A DNA stretch of 64,000 nt from Caldithrix abyssi DSM 13497 (GCF_001886815.1 NZ_CP018099.1:2788501-2852500), one strand, 5' to 3'; numbered from the stretch's first letter, positions 37,663 through 48,141 are shown. Program-made: numbers and translations. Notes: a model not told the origin generated them from the letters alone.

Positions 37663-38039
37663 TAGAAAGAATTATTTGCTCACTTGAAATTCAAACAAGC
37701 TCTTTGAATTCTTCTATGGTTAGAACTACCGGCCGGATGAAGATTTGAAAAATTCATTTGGCCATTGCCCGCTGAGAGAAATGACAATTCTTCGAAGCGA
37801 TGCATTCATTTGCCCCGGGATGATATGATTTTTCATCGCGCGATCTATTTCATAATCGACTTTAAAAAATACAGAAAAAAACGCCGTCTTGAAATCCGTG
37901 GTAAATGGCTTACCCATCAACCTCTAAGATCTATTCTTAGATGGAAGAAGGAACCAGCTCATTATGCGCTTTTAAATGTTCCTGGTACAGTTTAATGGTT
38001 TCTTTAATTCTTTAAGTTCTCTGCTCTTTTTTTACGAAA
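37663..38039. other. Gap with no recognised gene
   Basis: The stretch between the ATPase gene and the repeat array contains short frames on both strands without ribosome sites. A minus-strand stretch around 37730-37920 reads like a degraded protein, but I cannot place it in a family. Confidence 0.4.
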
Positions 38040-38965
38040 TACAGGATTTTATTTTTCCTCAACATTAATTTGAAATATCTCCTGAAACTTACACTACGGG
38101 CCGGCCAATGAATCCGTCCCGTATGGACGTTTGAGAATAGCCCGTCGTTTCAACGGCGGGGATGATGAACCGAATCAAATCACAATCACGTCCCGTGGGG
38201 ACGGTTGAAAGAGGGCGTAATGGTAATTCAGTTGTCCCTAAGGGACATTTTTACGTTTTGTGTGGTTTCCCTTTTCCCGGCAGTGAACTACCGCGTTATT
38301 GTCAATAATCCCTACGGGATTTAATTTTTACTCCAACAAAAATTTGCCATATCCACAAAAATTTCACATTACGTACCGCCAATGAATTCGTCCCGTATGG
38401 ACGTTTGAGAATAGCCCGTCGTTTCAACGGCGGGGATGATGAGCCAACCACACAAAATCACGTCCAGTAGGGACGACTGAAACTGGGCGGGATGGTACTT
38501 CAGATGTCCCTACGGGACATTTTTACATTTGTGTGGTTCCCTTTTCCCCGGCAGTAAACTGCCGCGTTATTCTCAACAATCCCTACGGGATTTAATTTTG
38601 CCAAACAAGAATTTGCCATATCTACAAAAATTTTACATTACGTACCGTCAATGAAACCGTCCCGTGAGGGACGTTTGAGAATAGCCCGTCGTTTCAACGG
38701 CGGGGAAATACGATCCCCAAACCTAAATCCCGTCCCGTGGGGACGGTTGAAAGAGGGCGGGATGGAAATTCAGATGTCCCTAGGGGACATTTTTTCATTT
38801 GTGTGGTTTCCCTTTTCCCGGCAGTGAACTGCCGCGTTATTCTCAACAATCCCTACGGGATTTAATTTTGCCAAACAAGAATTTGCCATATCCACAAAAA
38901 TTTCACATTACGTACCGCCAATGAATCCGTCCCGTATGGACGTTTGAGAATAGCCCGTCGTTTCA
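38040..38965. repeat. Palindrome-rich ~271-bp tandem array 2
   Basis: Three to four units of a non-coding repeat. The CCCGGCAGTGAACTGCCG/TAAACTGCC block is at about 38276, 38547 and 38817, spacing 271 and 270 bp. Each unit carries the palindromes TGTCCCTACGGGACA, CGGCAGTGAACTGCCG, ATCCCTACGGGAT, CGTCCCGTATGGACG and CCGTCGTTTCAACGGCGG in fixed order. The array stops inside the last palindrome, at CCGTCGTTTCACCAGC, where the next ATPase cassette begins. Confidence 0.88.
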
Positions 38966-39164
38966 CCAGCACGCTATTTTTTGATTTTATGTCAATAAAT
39001 TAACATAAAAACTTGGTTGCAGCTCGAAGATCACACTTAATAAAATCAATCCGTTCGTACCTTATTTAATAATTATTGAAGGATCCCATCACGGAATTTG
39101 CTTTTCCAACATCACATACTTATATTTGTACATATTTAAAGTTAAACTTAAAATTTGTACAATA

Positions 39165-40334
39165 ATGGACTACATTCCTCGACAACTGGGAAAATTAGCG
39201 CTACAACTTAGCCAGCAATATCCGGCGATAACCATCACAGGACCCAGGCAATCCGGAAAGACCACACTGGCGCGTAGGTTATTTCCAAAAAAACAATACA
39301 TTAGTCTGGAAAATCCCGATGTGCGCGAAATGGCTACCTTCGATCCCCGTGCCTTTCTAAAAACAGTGGAAACGGGCGCCATTCTGGATGAAATTCAACG
39401 GGCGCCGGAATTGCTTTCCTATCTTCAGCAAATTATCGACGCTTCTACTGAAAAGGGTAAGTACATCCTGACCGGAAGCAATCAGTTTTCGTTATTAAAC
39501 ACCATTTCCCAATCTCTGGCAGGGAGAACGGTTCTCCTTAAGTTGTTGCCATTTTCCCTGACAGAAATAGCCGATTACATCCGGAGCTTTTCCAGCGATG
39601 ATCTCATGTATCACGGCTTTTTCCCGGCCATTTACAAAGAATCCTTAAATCCTACCTTATTCTATCGCAGTTATTACGAAACATATATTGAACGCGACTT
39701 GCGGCAGGTGACTCAGGTGAAGGATTTATTATTGTTCCAGAAATTTATTCGCTTATGCGCCGGGCGCATCGCTCAAACGTTTAATGCCAATCAACTGGCT
39801 AATGAAGTGGGCGTAAGCGTTCCCACTATTAAATCATGGCTTTCGATTTTACAAACCTCGTTCATTCTATTTTTACTGCCTCCCTATTTTGAAAATATCC
39901 GAAAACGGTTGATTAAGTCTCCCAAATTATATTTTTACGATGTCGGACTGGCGGTCTATTTACTGGGCATTGACAATCCGTTGCAATTAACGCGCGATCC
40001 TTTACGCGGCGCTTTATTTGAAAATATGGTCATCGCGGAATTGCTTAAGGCGCGATTTAATCGGGGCCTGGATGCCAATTTTTATTTTTATCGGGATCAT
40101 CATCAGAATGAAGTCGATGTGGTTTTTAAACAGGGAAGTTCATTTACCATTGCCGAGATCAAATCGGCGCAGACCTTTTCCCGACATTTTTTAAAGGGAT
40201 TGCACTATTTTCAGAAATTATTTCCCGACCGCACGATCCAGAAATTTTTGGTTTACGACGGAGAAATCGAGCAGCAAGTTGAAGGGGTTCAGGTGTTGAA
40301 TTTTAGAAGCCTATCTGAAGGTCTGCTATTTTAG
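39165..40334 (+). CDS. AAA-family ATPase with DUF4143 domain, embedded in the repeat array
   Basis: A 389-residue predicted ATPase starting at 39165 (MDYIPRQLGKLAL). Walker A is GPRQSGKTTLARRLF (about 23-30), Walker B is GAILDEIQRAP, with LTGSNQFSLL as sensor. The DUF4143 part shows YYETYIERDLRQVTQVKDL, KLYFYDVGLAVYLLG, GALFENMVIAELLK and a nuclease-like YFYRDHHQNEVDVVFK followed by AEIKSAQTF. It belongs to a different subgroup from the ATPase at 36505, so it is not its recent copy. No ribosome site is visible before the ATG. It lies between two tracts of the 271-bp repeat. Confidence 0.87.
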   Translation: MDYIPRQLGKLALQLSQQYPAITITGPRQSGKTTLARRLFPKKQYISLENPDVREMATFDPRAFLKTVETGAILDEIQRAPELLSYLQQIIDASTEKGKYILTGSNQFSLLNTISQSLAGRTVLLKLLPFSLTEIADYIRSFSSDDLMYHGFFPAIYKESLNPTLFYRSYYETYIERDLRQVTQVKDLLLFQKFIRLCAGRIAQTFNANQLANEVGVSVPTIKSWLSILQTSFILFLLPPYFENIRKRLIKSPKLYFYDVGLAVYLLGIDNPLQLTRDPLRGALFENMVIAELLKARFNRGLDANFYFYRDHHQNEVDVVFKQGSSFTIAEIKSAQTFSRHFLKGLHYFQKLFPDRTIQKFLVYDGEIEQQVEGVQVLNFRSLSEGLLF

Positions 40335-40429
40335 AGAGCGCCTTTGGGAGCTTTATTTTAATGTAATGAACGTTCGTTTAAATTTAATGATCCTATCCTG
40401 GAGAGGGGATTGAAAAATAAAGGCAGGTC

Positions 40430-41885
40430 ATTCAGATGTCCCTACGGGACATTTTTACATTTGTGTGGTTTCCCTTTTCCCGGCAGTAAACTGCCGCGTT
40501 ATTCTCAATTATCCCTACGGGATTTAATTTATACCAGACGAGAATTCGACACATCTACAGGAATTTTACACTCGAAACGTCAAATTAATTTCGTCCCGGC
40601 AGGGACGTTTGACAATAGCCCGTCGTTTCAACGGCGGGGATGATGAGCCAACCCATCCAAAATCCCGTCCCGTGGGGACGACTGAAACTGGCGGAATGGT
40701 AATTCAGTTGTCCCTACGGGACATTTTTACATTTGTGTGGTTTTCCTTTTCCCGGCAGTGAACTGCCGCGTTATTATCATAAATCCCTACGGGATTTAAT
40801 TTTGCCAAACAAGAATTTGCCATATCTACAAAAATTTTACATTACGTACCGTCAATGAAACCGTCCCGTGAGGGACGTTTGAGAATAGCCCGTCGTTTCA
40901 ACGGCGGGGAAAATGCACCGAACCAAATCACAATCCCGTCCCGTGGGGACGGTTGAAAGAGGGCGGAATGGTAATTCAGTTGTCCCTACGGGACATTTTT
41001 ACATTTGTGTGGTTTGCCTTTTCCCGGCAGTAAACTGCCGCGTTATTCTCATCAATCCCTACGGGATTTAATTTTTACTCCAACAAAAATTTGCCATATC
41101 AACAAAAATTTCACATTACGTACCGCCAATGAATCCGTCCCGTATGGACGTTTGAGAATAGCCCGTCGTTTCAACGGCGGGGATGATGAGCCAACCACAC
41201 AAAATCACGTCCAGTAGGGACGACTGAAACTGGGCGGGAGGGTACTTCAGATGTCCCTACGGGACATTTTTTCATTTGTGTGGTTTCCCTTTTCCCGGCA
41301 GTAAACTGCCGCGTTATTCTCATCAATCCCTACGGGATTTAATTTTTACTCCAACAAAAATTTGCCATATCAACAAAAATTTCACATTACGTACCGCCAA
41401 TGAATCCGTCCCGTATGGACGTTTGAGAATAGCCCGTCGTTTCAACGGCGGGGATGATGAGCCAACCACACAAAATCACGTCCAGTAGGGACGACTGAAA
41501 CTGGGCGGGAGGGTACTTCAGATGTCCCTACGGGACATTTTTTCATTTGTGTGGTTTCCCTTTTCCCGGCAGTAAACTGCCGCGTTATTCTCAATTATCC
41601 CTACGGGATTTAATTTTGCCAAATAAGAATTTGCCATATCTACAAAGATTTAACACTATGTACTGCCAATGAACCCGTCCCGGCAGGGACGATTGAGAAT
41701 AGCCCGCTGATTCATCGGCGGGAAAAGAAGCCCCCCAAACCAAAATCCCGTCCCGTGGGGACGACTGAAACTGGCGGGATGGTACTTCAGATGTCCCTAC
41801 GGGACATTTTTACATTTGTGTGGTTTCCTTTTCCCCGGCAGTAAACTGCCGCGTTATTGTCAATAACCCCTACGGGATTGGTATT
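40430..41885. repeat. Palindrome-rich ~271-bp tandem array 3
   Basis: Six units with remarkable regularity: the CGGCAGT(A/G)AACTGCCG block is at about 40479, 40751, 41023, 41294, 41565 and 41834, spacing 272, 272, 271, 271 and 269 bp. Units at 41023 and 41294 are almost identical over more than 200 bases, showing recent duplication. Hairpin stems are conserved while loops vary: the CGTCCC/GGGACG pair encloses GGCA or GTGA, and other copies are GTCCC-GTG-GGGAC and CGTCC-CGTAT-GGACG. Short frames inside have no start signals and are not genes. Confidence 0.9.
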
Positions 41886-42067
41886 TTTGCAAATTTCATC
41901 CCATAGGATCGGGATCAGAATGCCACCTACAATTTAAGTCTAATTAAAGCCAGAAAAGGCATCGATTAAAAATTTTTCCATTAAACAAAATACACAAAAT
42001 TCCACATTTTGTTTACCATAATAAACCCATTAATTCTATTGTAAAAGTTTTCTTAATCTAAAGGACA

Positions 42068-42116
42068 CTTGATCTTTAATCTTTAATCTTTAATCTTTTA
42101 ATCTTTATTCTTTAAT
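42068..42116. repeat. Heptamer tandem repeat (ATCTTTA)
   Basis: About five or six copies of ATCTTTA with small variations follow the array. The rest of 41886-42321 is AT-rich and contains a dispersed repeat at 42250-42321 (GAAGAATCCCCAGGTGCC region) in which the next insertion sequence sits. Confidence 0.7.
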
Positions 42117-42321
42117 TTTACCTCCTATCTCTCCCTGTTCTACCCGTTCTTGCGGTTCATTCCGTATTTATTTTCCCCTGCAAACCTTTCCATTTTCCTC
42201 TTGCTTTTTGTCTGCAATTTGTTAATTTATGGTGTACGTTTGTTTACTTTATGGCGTTTGAGCGCAGCGGAGTGAAGAATCCCCAGGTGCCACAGGCTTT
42301 GAGATTCTTCTCCCGCCTGGG

Positions 42322-44026
42322 AGGCTGTTGCAAATTCAGTTTGAGTAAAATTCAAAAAATTTGTAAATTCTGGGCGACAGATAAAACAAGTAATAACAAA
42401 GGAATTCCATGAGTTTTATTACTTATAATCGCTCACAAATGAATCTCTTTGGCTATAGTGTGGAAGATTTTGCCAGAGACGATCCAAAGAGTCGATTTGT
42501 AGTGGAGTTGGTTTCGCGCCTTGATTTAAGTGCACTTTATTCCCGTTATAGTTCACAAGGCGGTGATTCTTATGCCCCAGACATGATGCTTGCCTTATGG
42601 TTTTATGCTTATAGTAACGGCATTACCAGCACCCGTAAGCTGGAGGAATTGTGTAAATATGATACGCGCTACATTTATATCACTGGGAATCAGCATCCGG
42701 ATCATAGTACATTAAGTCGTTTTCGCAAGGCACATTTGGATTTATTAGACCAATATTTTGTAGAGATACTTTTAATTGCCCAGGCCGAAGGCATAAGTAG
42801 TTTCAACCAGATAGCCATAGATGGCACGAAAATCAAAGCGCACAGCAGTAAGCGTCATGGCTACACTGAGGATCAATTAGACAAACGTATAGAGAAGTTA
42901 AGAGCAGAGATCAAGCAATACATGCAGCGCTGTAATTTTGTAGAACAGGGGGCCACGGATGAATTAGATTTAGAAACTCTTCGAGCGGAGAAAGAACGGC
43001 TTGAGCGCTTAGAGAAAGAGATATTAGAACGTAAAGCCCAATTGAAAGAGCGTAAGAAACAGCTCAAATCAGAACACCGTTCAAGACATCAAATAAATGT
43101 AAAAGAGCCGGATGCCCGCATGATGCCTTCGGTGGATGGACCGGGCTATAACGCACAATTAGGCGTAGATATGTCCAGTCATTTAATAGTAGCTCATGAA
43201 GTCGTAAGCCAGCCCAACGACCAGGGTCAATTCATACCGATTCAAGAACAAGTAGAGAAGAATCTTGGTTCAGATGATAAGCGATCTTACACGGCCGATT
43301 CCGGTTATCACAATAGCACAGACCTAAAAGAATTGGAAGAAAAGCAGATTGATGCCGTAATAGCCGATCCCCAGTTATCCAATCGTTCGATAAAGGAGAC
43401 ACCAACCTCCAAGGAAGAATTGCAAAAAGAAGAAAGAAAACTAAAACGAAGTGATTTTGTGTATCATGAACAGGGAGATTACTATGAATGTCCGACGGGT
43501 AAGAAGCTTTTTCCAGTTGAGAGAAATAGCGAACGGATCGTATATCGTTCCAATGATTGTCAGGATTGTCCCTTAATTAATTTATGCATTTCCAGTAAAA
43601 AGAAAGTTAAGCAAATCCATCGTTCAGTTAATGAGAGTTATTGCGAACGTATGGCGAAAAAGTTACAAACTTCAGCGGCGCAGGAACGACTAAAAAAGCG
43701 TTCGGTGACAGTTGAACCTGTTTTTGGTAACTTGAAGCATAATTTAGGCTATCGTGGATTTTCCTTATCTGGTCTTAATAATGTTCGTAGTGAATTTACG
43801 TTAATGTGTATTGGGCATAATATTAATGTTCTATTTAAAAATATGTTAGGGAAACGTTTAGCAGCGTTTATAACAGCATCACAAGAAAAAGATGATCTAT
43901 TAATTTTATTTTCAAAGAATATTTTGGCGTTTTTAATTCTATATTTTGCCCAACGCTTAAGAATGAGAAAAAAATATCAATATCGGAGAATATAAGCATT
44001 AATTCCTCCCCCCCATGCAACAGCCT
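42322..44026 (+). mobile_element. IS1182-like insertion sequence
   Basis: A 1705-bp element with terminal inverted repeats AGGCTGTTGCA (left) and TGCAACAGCCT (right), flanked on both sides by the six bases CCTGGG. Removing it restores CCCGCCTGGGCGGG, the near-palindromic core of a dispersed repeat found elsewhere in the window, so the target is a hairpin-like sequence, as reported for this IS family. It contains one transposase gene and ends 91 bases before the DnaE start. Confidence 0.9.
42409..43995 (+). CDS. IS1182-family transposase
   Basis: A 528-residue transposase, preceded by AAAGGA. The start domain has RSQMNLFGYSVEDFARDDPKSR and the DDE core has IAIDGTKIKAHSSKRHGYT and the later YTADSGYHNSTDLK. 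A coiled, Lys/Glu-rich insert spans about 155-225. The Cys motif CQDCPLINLCISS precedes the terminal VEPVFGNLKHNLGYRGF. The gene appears intact. Confidence 0.9.
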   Translation: MSFITYNRSQMNLFGYSVEDFARDDPKSRFVVELVSRLDLSALYSRYSSQGGDSYAPDMMLALWFYAYSNGITSTRKLEELCKYDTRYIYITGNQHPDHSTLSRFRKAHLDLLDQYFVEILLIAQAEGISSFNQIAIDGTKIKAHSSKRHGYTEDQLDKRIEKLRAEIKQYMQRCNFVEQGATDELDLETLRAEKERLERLEKEILERKAQLKERKKQLKSEHRSRHQINVKEPDARMMPSVDGPGYNAQLGVDMSSHLIVAHEVVSQPNDQGQFIPIQEQVEKNLGSDDKRSYTADSGYHNSTDLKELEEKQIDAVIADPQLSNRSIKETPTSKEELQKEERKLKRSDFVYHEQGDYYECPTGKKLFPVERNSERIVYRSNDCQDCPLINLCISSKKKVKQIHRSVNESYCERMAKKLQTSAAQERLKKRSVTVEPVFGNLKHNLGYRGFSLSGLNNVRSEFTLMCIGHNINVLFKNMLGKRLAAFITASQEKDDLLILFSKNILAFLILYFAQRLRMRKKYQYRRI

Positions 44027-44116
44027 CCTGGGCGGGATCAGAATGACATTTCAGGATGAAAGGGATTCTTCGCTGCGCTCAGAATGACACAAGCAGCAAA
44101 AAAAAGAATGCGAACC

Positions 44117-47100
44117 ATGAACACTTTTGTGCACCTGCACACGCACAGTTATTACAGTTTGTTGGACGGCGTGCCCTCGCCCGAGGAGCTGGTCATCGCC
44201 GCTAAAAAAGCCGGTTTTAAAGCCCTGGCCTTAACCGACCACAACGCCCTGTACGGCGCGGTTACCTTTTACCAGGTCGCCAGAGACTACGGCCTGAAAC
44301 CGATCATTGGCGCGGAGTTGACCATGAACGACGGCTTTCCTCTGCTCTTTCTGGTGCAAAACGAAACCGGTTACCGCAATCTGTGCCAGCTCATTTCCAT
44401 CGGTCGTTTGCGCGGCGGGCATGGCAAATTCAAATTAACCTACAACGACCTTAAACCGCTGACTGAGGGCTTGATCGTCCTTTCCGGCGGGCACAAGGGA
44501 AAAATTTACCACCTGCTCCGCAAACGGCAGATCGATCAGGCCCTGCTGGAGGTGCAGCGCTTGAAAAATCTGTTTGCTAAAAATTTTTACCTGGAAATGC
44601 AGCATTTTTCCAATCAGGACCTGCTGGTCAACCTGCGCCTGCGCGACATCGCCGCTGAAACTAAAACCGAACTGGTGGCCACTAACGACGTACACTTTAA
44701 TTCAGCTAACGACTGGTACCTGCGCCGTATTCTGCACGCCATCGATGCCAACGGCACGCTGGAGCAGGTGACCACCGCCGGCACCTCGCAACAGTATTTG
44801 AAATCGGCTAAAGAAATGCAGGCCCTGTTCAAGGCCTTCCCCACCGCCCTGGCCAATACGCAAAAAATCGCCCGACAGTGCGCCTTTGAATTTCAACTGG
44901 GCAAGCCCATCTTTCCTTCCGTTGAAATTCCCCAAGGCGAAAGCAGTTTTTCCTATTTGTGGAAGCAGTGCTTTGCGGGCGCCAACGAACGCTACCAGCC
45001 CCTGACGCCGCAGGTGATCAAACGTCTGGAATTTGAACTGGAAACCATCCATCAACTGGGCTTTGCCGAGTATTTTTTAATTGTGAAAGACATTGTGGAT
45101 TTTTGCCGGCGCGAACACATTCCCTGTGTGGGACGCGGATCGGCAGCCGATAGCCTGGTGGCTTACGTGTTGGGCATTACCCAGGTGGACCCCATCCGTC
45201 ACAACCTGTACTTTGAACGCTTTCTCAATCCCCAGCGCAGCGATCCGCCGGATATCGACTTAGACATCTGCTGGAAGAACCGCGACCGCGTGCTCAAATA
45301 TGTGTACGACCGCTTCGGTCACAAGCGCACGGCCATGATTTGCACCTTTAACACCTTTCAGAACCGTTCGGCCCTGCGCGATGTGGCCAAAGCCTACGGC
45401 CTGCCCGAAGACGAGATCGCCAAAATTACCAAGTACCTGCCCCACCGGCACATCGATCAGATCGAAGAAGCGGTCAACACCCTGCCCGAGCTTAAAGAAC
45501 TGCGCTACAACCTGACCATGTACGAAGAGATCATGCGCATTGCGCGGCGCATTGCCGATTTTCCGCGCCATCTGTCCATCCATCCCGGCGGGGTAATCAT
45601 CGCGCCGGATCAGATCACGCGCCACGTGCCGCTGGAGGTCGCCGGTAAAGAGATCGTCATTGCGCAGTACGACATGTATTCCATTGAAAAGCTGGGGCTG
45701 GTTAAAATGGATTTGCTGGGCGTGCGTTCCTTAAGCATCATCACCGATTGCCTGAAATCGATTAAGGAACGGCACGGCAACGACCTGCAGCAGCTTAAGG
45801 CGCAACTTTTGCTCAAAAAAAGCGCCGAGCTTTCACCGCTGGATTTGCGCACCATTCCCGAGGACGATCCGGAGGTTACCGCTTTCATTCGTTCCGGCCG
45901 CACCATGGGCTGTTTTCAACTGGAGAGTCCGGCCATGCGCGGGCTGCTGCGAAAGATGCAGATCGAAAGCGTGGACGACGTAATCACCGCAGTGGCGCTC
46001 ATTCGTCCCGGCGCCTCGGGCAGCGGCATGAAAGAGGTGTACATCAAACGGCGCGCCGGACTGGAAAAAACCGCCTACGTGCATCCTTCTCTGGAAGAAC
46101 CGTTAAAAGAAACCTATGGCGTGATTATCTACCAGGAACAGGTGCTCCGGGTGGCGCACGCCGTGGCCGGGTTGTCGCTTGGTCAGGCCGATATTTTACG
46201 GCGCGCTATGACCAAGTCGCGCACCAAAAAAGAATTTTTGGCCATGCGCTCGTCCTTTATTCAGGGCGCCCTGAACAAAGGACTGAACCAGAAGCAGGCC
46301 GAGACGGTTTGGCGTTTTTTAGCGCAATTTGTGGGCTACGGCTTTAACAAGGCACACTCGGCCACTTACGGCACCATCGCCTACCAGACGGCTTTTCTCA
46401 AGTACTATTTCCCGGCAGAATACATGTGCGCCGTGCTCAACAATCAGGGCGGCTTTTACCGTCGGGCAGCCTACGTGGAAGAGGTGCGGCGCCTGGGCAT
46501 TCCCCTGCTGCCGCCGGACGTGACGCAGTCACAGGCCGAATTCACCTGCGAGGGCGACGGCATTCGCGTCGGCCTTTCCACCGTATTCGAACTGAGCGCG
46601 CACACGGTGAAGCGCATCATCGAAGAACGGCAAAAAGCGCCGTTTAAGGATTTATTCGACTTTTTACGACGCACGCGCGCCGGCGAAAAAGAAACGCGTC
46701 ATTTGATTAAGGTCGGCGCCCTGAATGCCCTGTTGCCTAACGAGCCCAAACTGCTTTTGATGAATGAAATTTATTTTAAGAACAAAAAACACGTTTCGCT
46801 CAGCGCCTTTTTAAGCGAAGACGTGGGCCTGGCGCCTTACAATCGCTTTCAGAAAATTGTGAATGAACTGGAACTGCTGGACTTTGCCGTAACCGACCAC
46901 CCGCTCGCCCTTTGCGAGGATCAGATTGCCCGAATTAAACCGGTGTCCTCCTTGGAACTGGAACGGCACAAAAACAAGTGCGTGACCTTTGTGGGCTGGC
47001 TGGTGACCATGCGCCGCGTGCAAACCAAAAACAAAACCATGATGAAGTTTATTACCCTGGAAGACCGCGAAGGATTGGTAGAAGCCGTGTTGTTTGAAAA

Positions 47101-47302
47101 AGCTTACAAAAAGTACGGGCACCTGTTCAAAGGCTACGGACCTTATGTGGTAAAAGGCCGCGTACAATCACGATTACCGGGTGAAGCCAATTTGCTGGTG
47201 GAGGAAGTGGAAGCTTTGCCATTGGAAAAGAAAAAATTGGAAACGAATTCGAATTCATCGATTAAATATGAGCAAATCATGTTCCCGTATTTTCAAAATT
47301 AG
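44117..47302 (+). CDS. DNA polymerase III alpha subunit, short DnaE2/DnaE-like form
   Basis: A 1061-residue C-family polymerase, start at 44117 (MNTFVHLHTHSYYSLLDG). The N-terminal PHP domain has HLHTHSYYSLLDG and ALTDHNALYG with metal-binding His residues. The palm catalytic aspartates are in PPDIDLDI (about 381 and 383). The fingers region has GYGFNKAHSATYGTIAYQ, and an OB-fold lies near the end (VTFVGWLVTMRRVQTKNKTMMKFITLED). The length is nearer the DnaE2/ImuC-type (error-prone) enzymes than the ~1160-residue replicative DnaE, but imuB or lexA genes are not adjacent. The IS1182-like element lies 91 bases upstream and may have replaced its promoter. Confidence 0.85.
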   Translation: MNTFVHLHTHSYYSLLDGVPSPEELVIAAKKAGFKALALTDHNALYGAVTFYQVARDYGLKPIIGAELTMNDGFPLLFLVQNETGYRNLCQLISIGRLRGGHGKFKLTYNDLKPLTEGLIVLSGGHKGKIYHLLRKRQIDQALLEVQRLKNLFAKNFYLEMQHFSNQDLLVNLRLRDIAAETKTELVATNDVHFNSANDWYLRRILHAIDANGTLEQVTTAGTSQQYLKSAKEMQALFKAFPTALANTQKIARQCAFEFQLGKPIFPSVEIPQGESSFSYLWKQCFAGANERYQPLTPQVIKRLEFELETIHQLGFAEYFLIVKDIVDFCRREHIPCVGRGSAADSLVAYVLGITQVDPIRHNLYFERFLNPQRSDPPDIDLDICWKNRDRVLKYVYDRFGHKRTAMICTFNTFQNRSALRDVAKAYGLPEDEIAKITKYLPHRHIDQIEEAVNTLPELKELRYNLTMYEEIMRIARRIADFPRHLSIHPGGVIIAPDQITRHVPLEVAGKEIVIAQYDMYSIEKLGLVKMDLLGVRSLSIITDCLKSIKERHGNDLQQLKAQLLLKKSAELSPLDLRTIPEDDPEVTAFIRSGRTMGCFQLESPAMRGLLRKMQIESVDDVITAVALIRPGASGSGMKEVYIKRRAGLEKTAYVHPSLEEPLKETYGVIIYQEQVLRVAHAVAGLSLGQADILRRAMTKSRTKKEFLAMRSSFIQGALNKGLNQKQAETVWRFLAQFVGYGFNKAHSATYGTIAYQTAFLKYYFPAEYMCAVLNNQGGFYRRAAYVEEVRRLGIPLLPPDVTQSQAEFTCEGDGIRVGLSTVFELSAHTVKRIIEERQKAPFKDLFDFLRRTRAGEKETRHLIKVGALNALLPNEPKLLLMNEIYFKNKKHVSLSAFLSEDVGLAPYNRFQKIVNELELLDFAVTDHPLALCEDQIARIKPVSSLELERHKNKCVTFVGWLVTMRRVQTKNKTMMKFITLEDREGLVEAVLFEKAYKKYGHLFKGYGPYVVKGRVQSRLPGEANLLVEEVEALPLEKKKLETNSNSSIKYEQIMFPYFQN

Positions 47303-47409
47303 CGGGCAATCGGAATGATTTAAATTATTTTTCAGCCATGAAGTACGCTAACAGGTTTACATTGTACTAAACCAATTCAAAATTCAAAATTCATAATTCA
47401 TAATTTCTT

Positions 47410-47433
47410 AAGGCTCCCTTCCCTGAGAGCCTT
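47410..47433. terminator. Bidirectional terminator-like hairpin
   Basis: AAGGCTC and GAGCCTT form a 7-bp stem around a ten-base loop. It lies between the convergent dnaE-like and T9SS genes and is followed by TTTTCTG on the plus strand. Confidence 0.5.
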
Positions 47434-47442
47434 TTCTGAAAT

Positions 47443-48141
47443 TTATTTTACCAGCAACATCTTTTTCAAAAGTCGTTTTTTCCCTGCTCTTAACTCGTAA
47501 AAATACAATCCGCCGGAAACCGGTTGACCGCTTTCGTTTGTGCCATCCCAGTTAATTTGGTGATAACCTTTTGAAATATGCCCATCGATTAGCGTGCGCA
47601 CCTTTTGGCCGTTCATGGAATAAATATTAAGTTGTACATAGCCATCTTCCGGTAAGCCAAACTTAATGGTTGTATTGGGATTGAATGGATTAGGAAAATT
47701 ACCGCTTAGTTCCACTTTTTCCGGAACCTGAACGGCAATTGCGAATGTTTGGGATGATTGTTTGGCCAGAGCGCCGCCGCTAACATGCACTGAAAGAATA
47801 TTTGAAGTTGCCTGATCGCCATAAGAATCAGTAACGATACATTTTAAAGAAAAACTGTATGTTCTGGAAATGGTGATTTGCTGCTTATCCGGTCCGCTGG
47901 TTAAATACACCCACTGATTAGAGGGCGGAGCTAAAATGGTATTTCCTCCGTTTACTGAATATGGTTCCAGATCGTCCTTCCGTTCCCACCATTCGTAATC
48001 GGTGTAAGTCCCGCTGCCGCCGGAAGGATGTGCGGTGTAGGTACCACTTTGGCCAGAGTTGAGCGATGTTGGGCCGGTAATCGTTACTTCAAGAGGTTGT
48101 GGGGGAAATTGAGTGGGATCATTTATATACGTCTTTATGTT
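47443..48141 (-). pseudogene. Ig-like and Type IX sorting domains cut off from the beta-helix protein by an in-frame stop
   Basis: This is the carboxyl part of a secreted protein, in the same reading frame as the upstream 530-codon gene and separated from it by only one TAA. The open frame reads through a bacterial Ig/PKD-like region (PLEVTITGPTSLNSGQSGTY, then DSYGDQATSNILSVHVSGG) and ends with a T9SS sorting domain (GNFPNPFNPNTTIKFGL, VRTLIDGHISKGYHQINWDG, GLYFYELRAGKKR). No ribosome site or start codon is visible near its beginning, so it is probably either an inactivated tail or a read-through part of the larger gene. Confidence 0.8.

Noticed and set aside
37726-37995. Small frames on both strands after the first ATPase gene
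   Set aside because: No ribosome site or recognisable family; the minus-strand frame may be a decayed gene, but I cannot support it.
40410-41488. Repeated 70-codon frames in array 3 that look like a small protein family
   Set aside because: They arise from the ~271-bp unit itself; the start codons lie in the palindromic block and no ribosome site is present.
38040-41885. CRISPR array
   Set aside because: The unit is ~271 bp with several different palindromes; there are no 23-47-base repeats separated by unique spacers, and no cas genes nearby.
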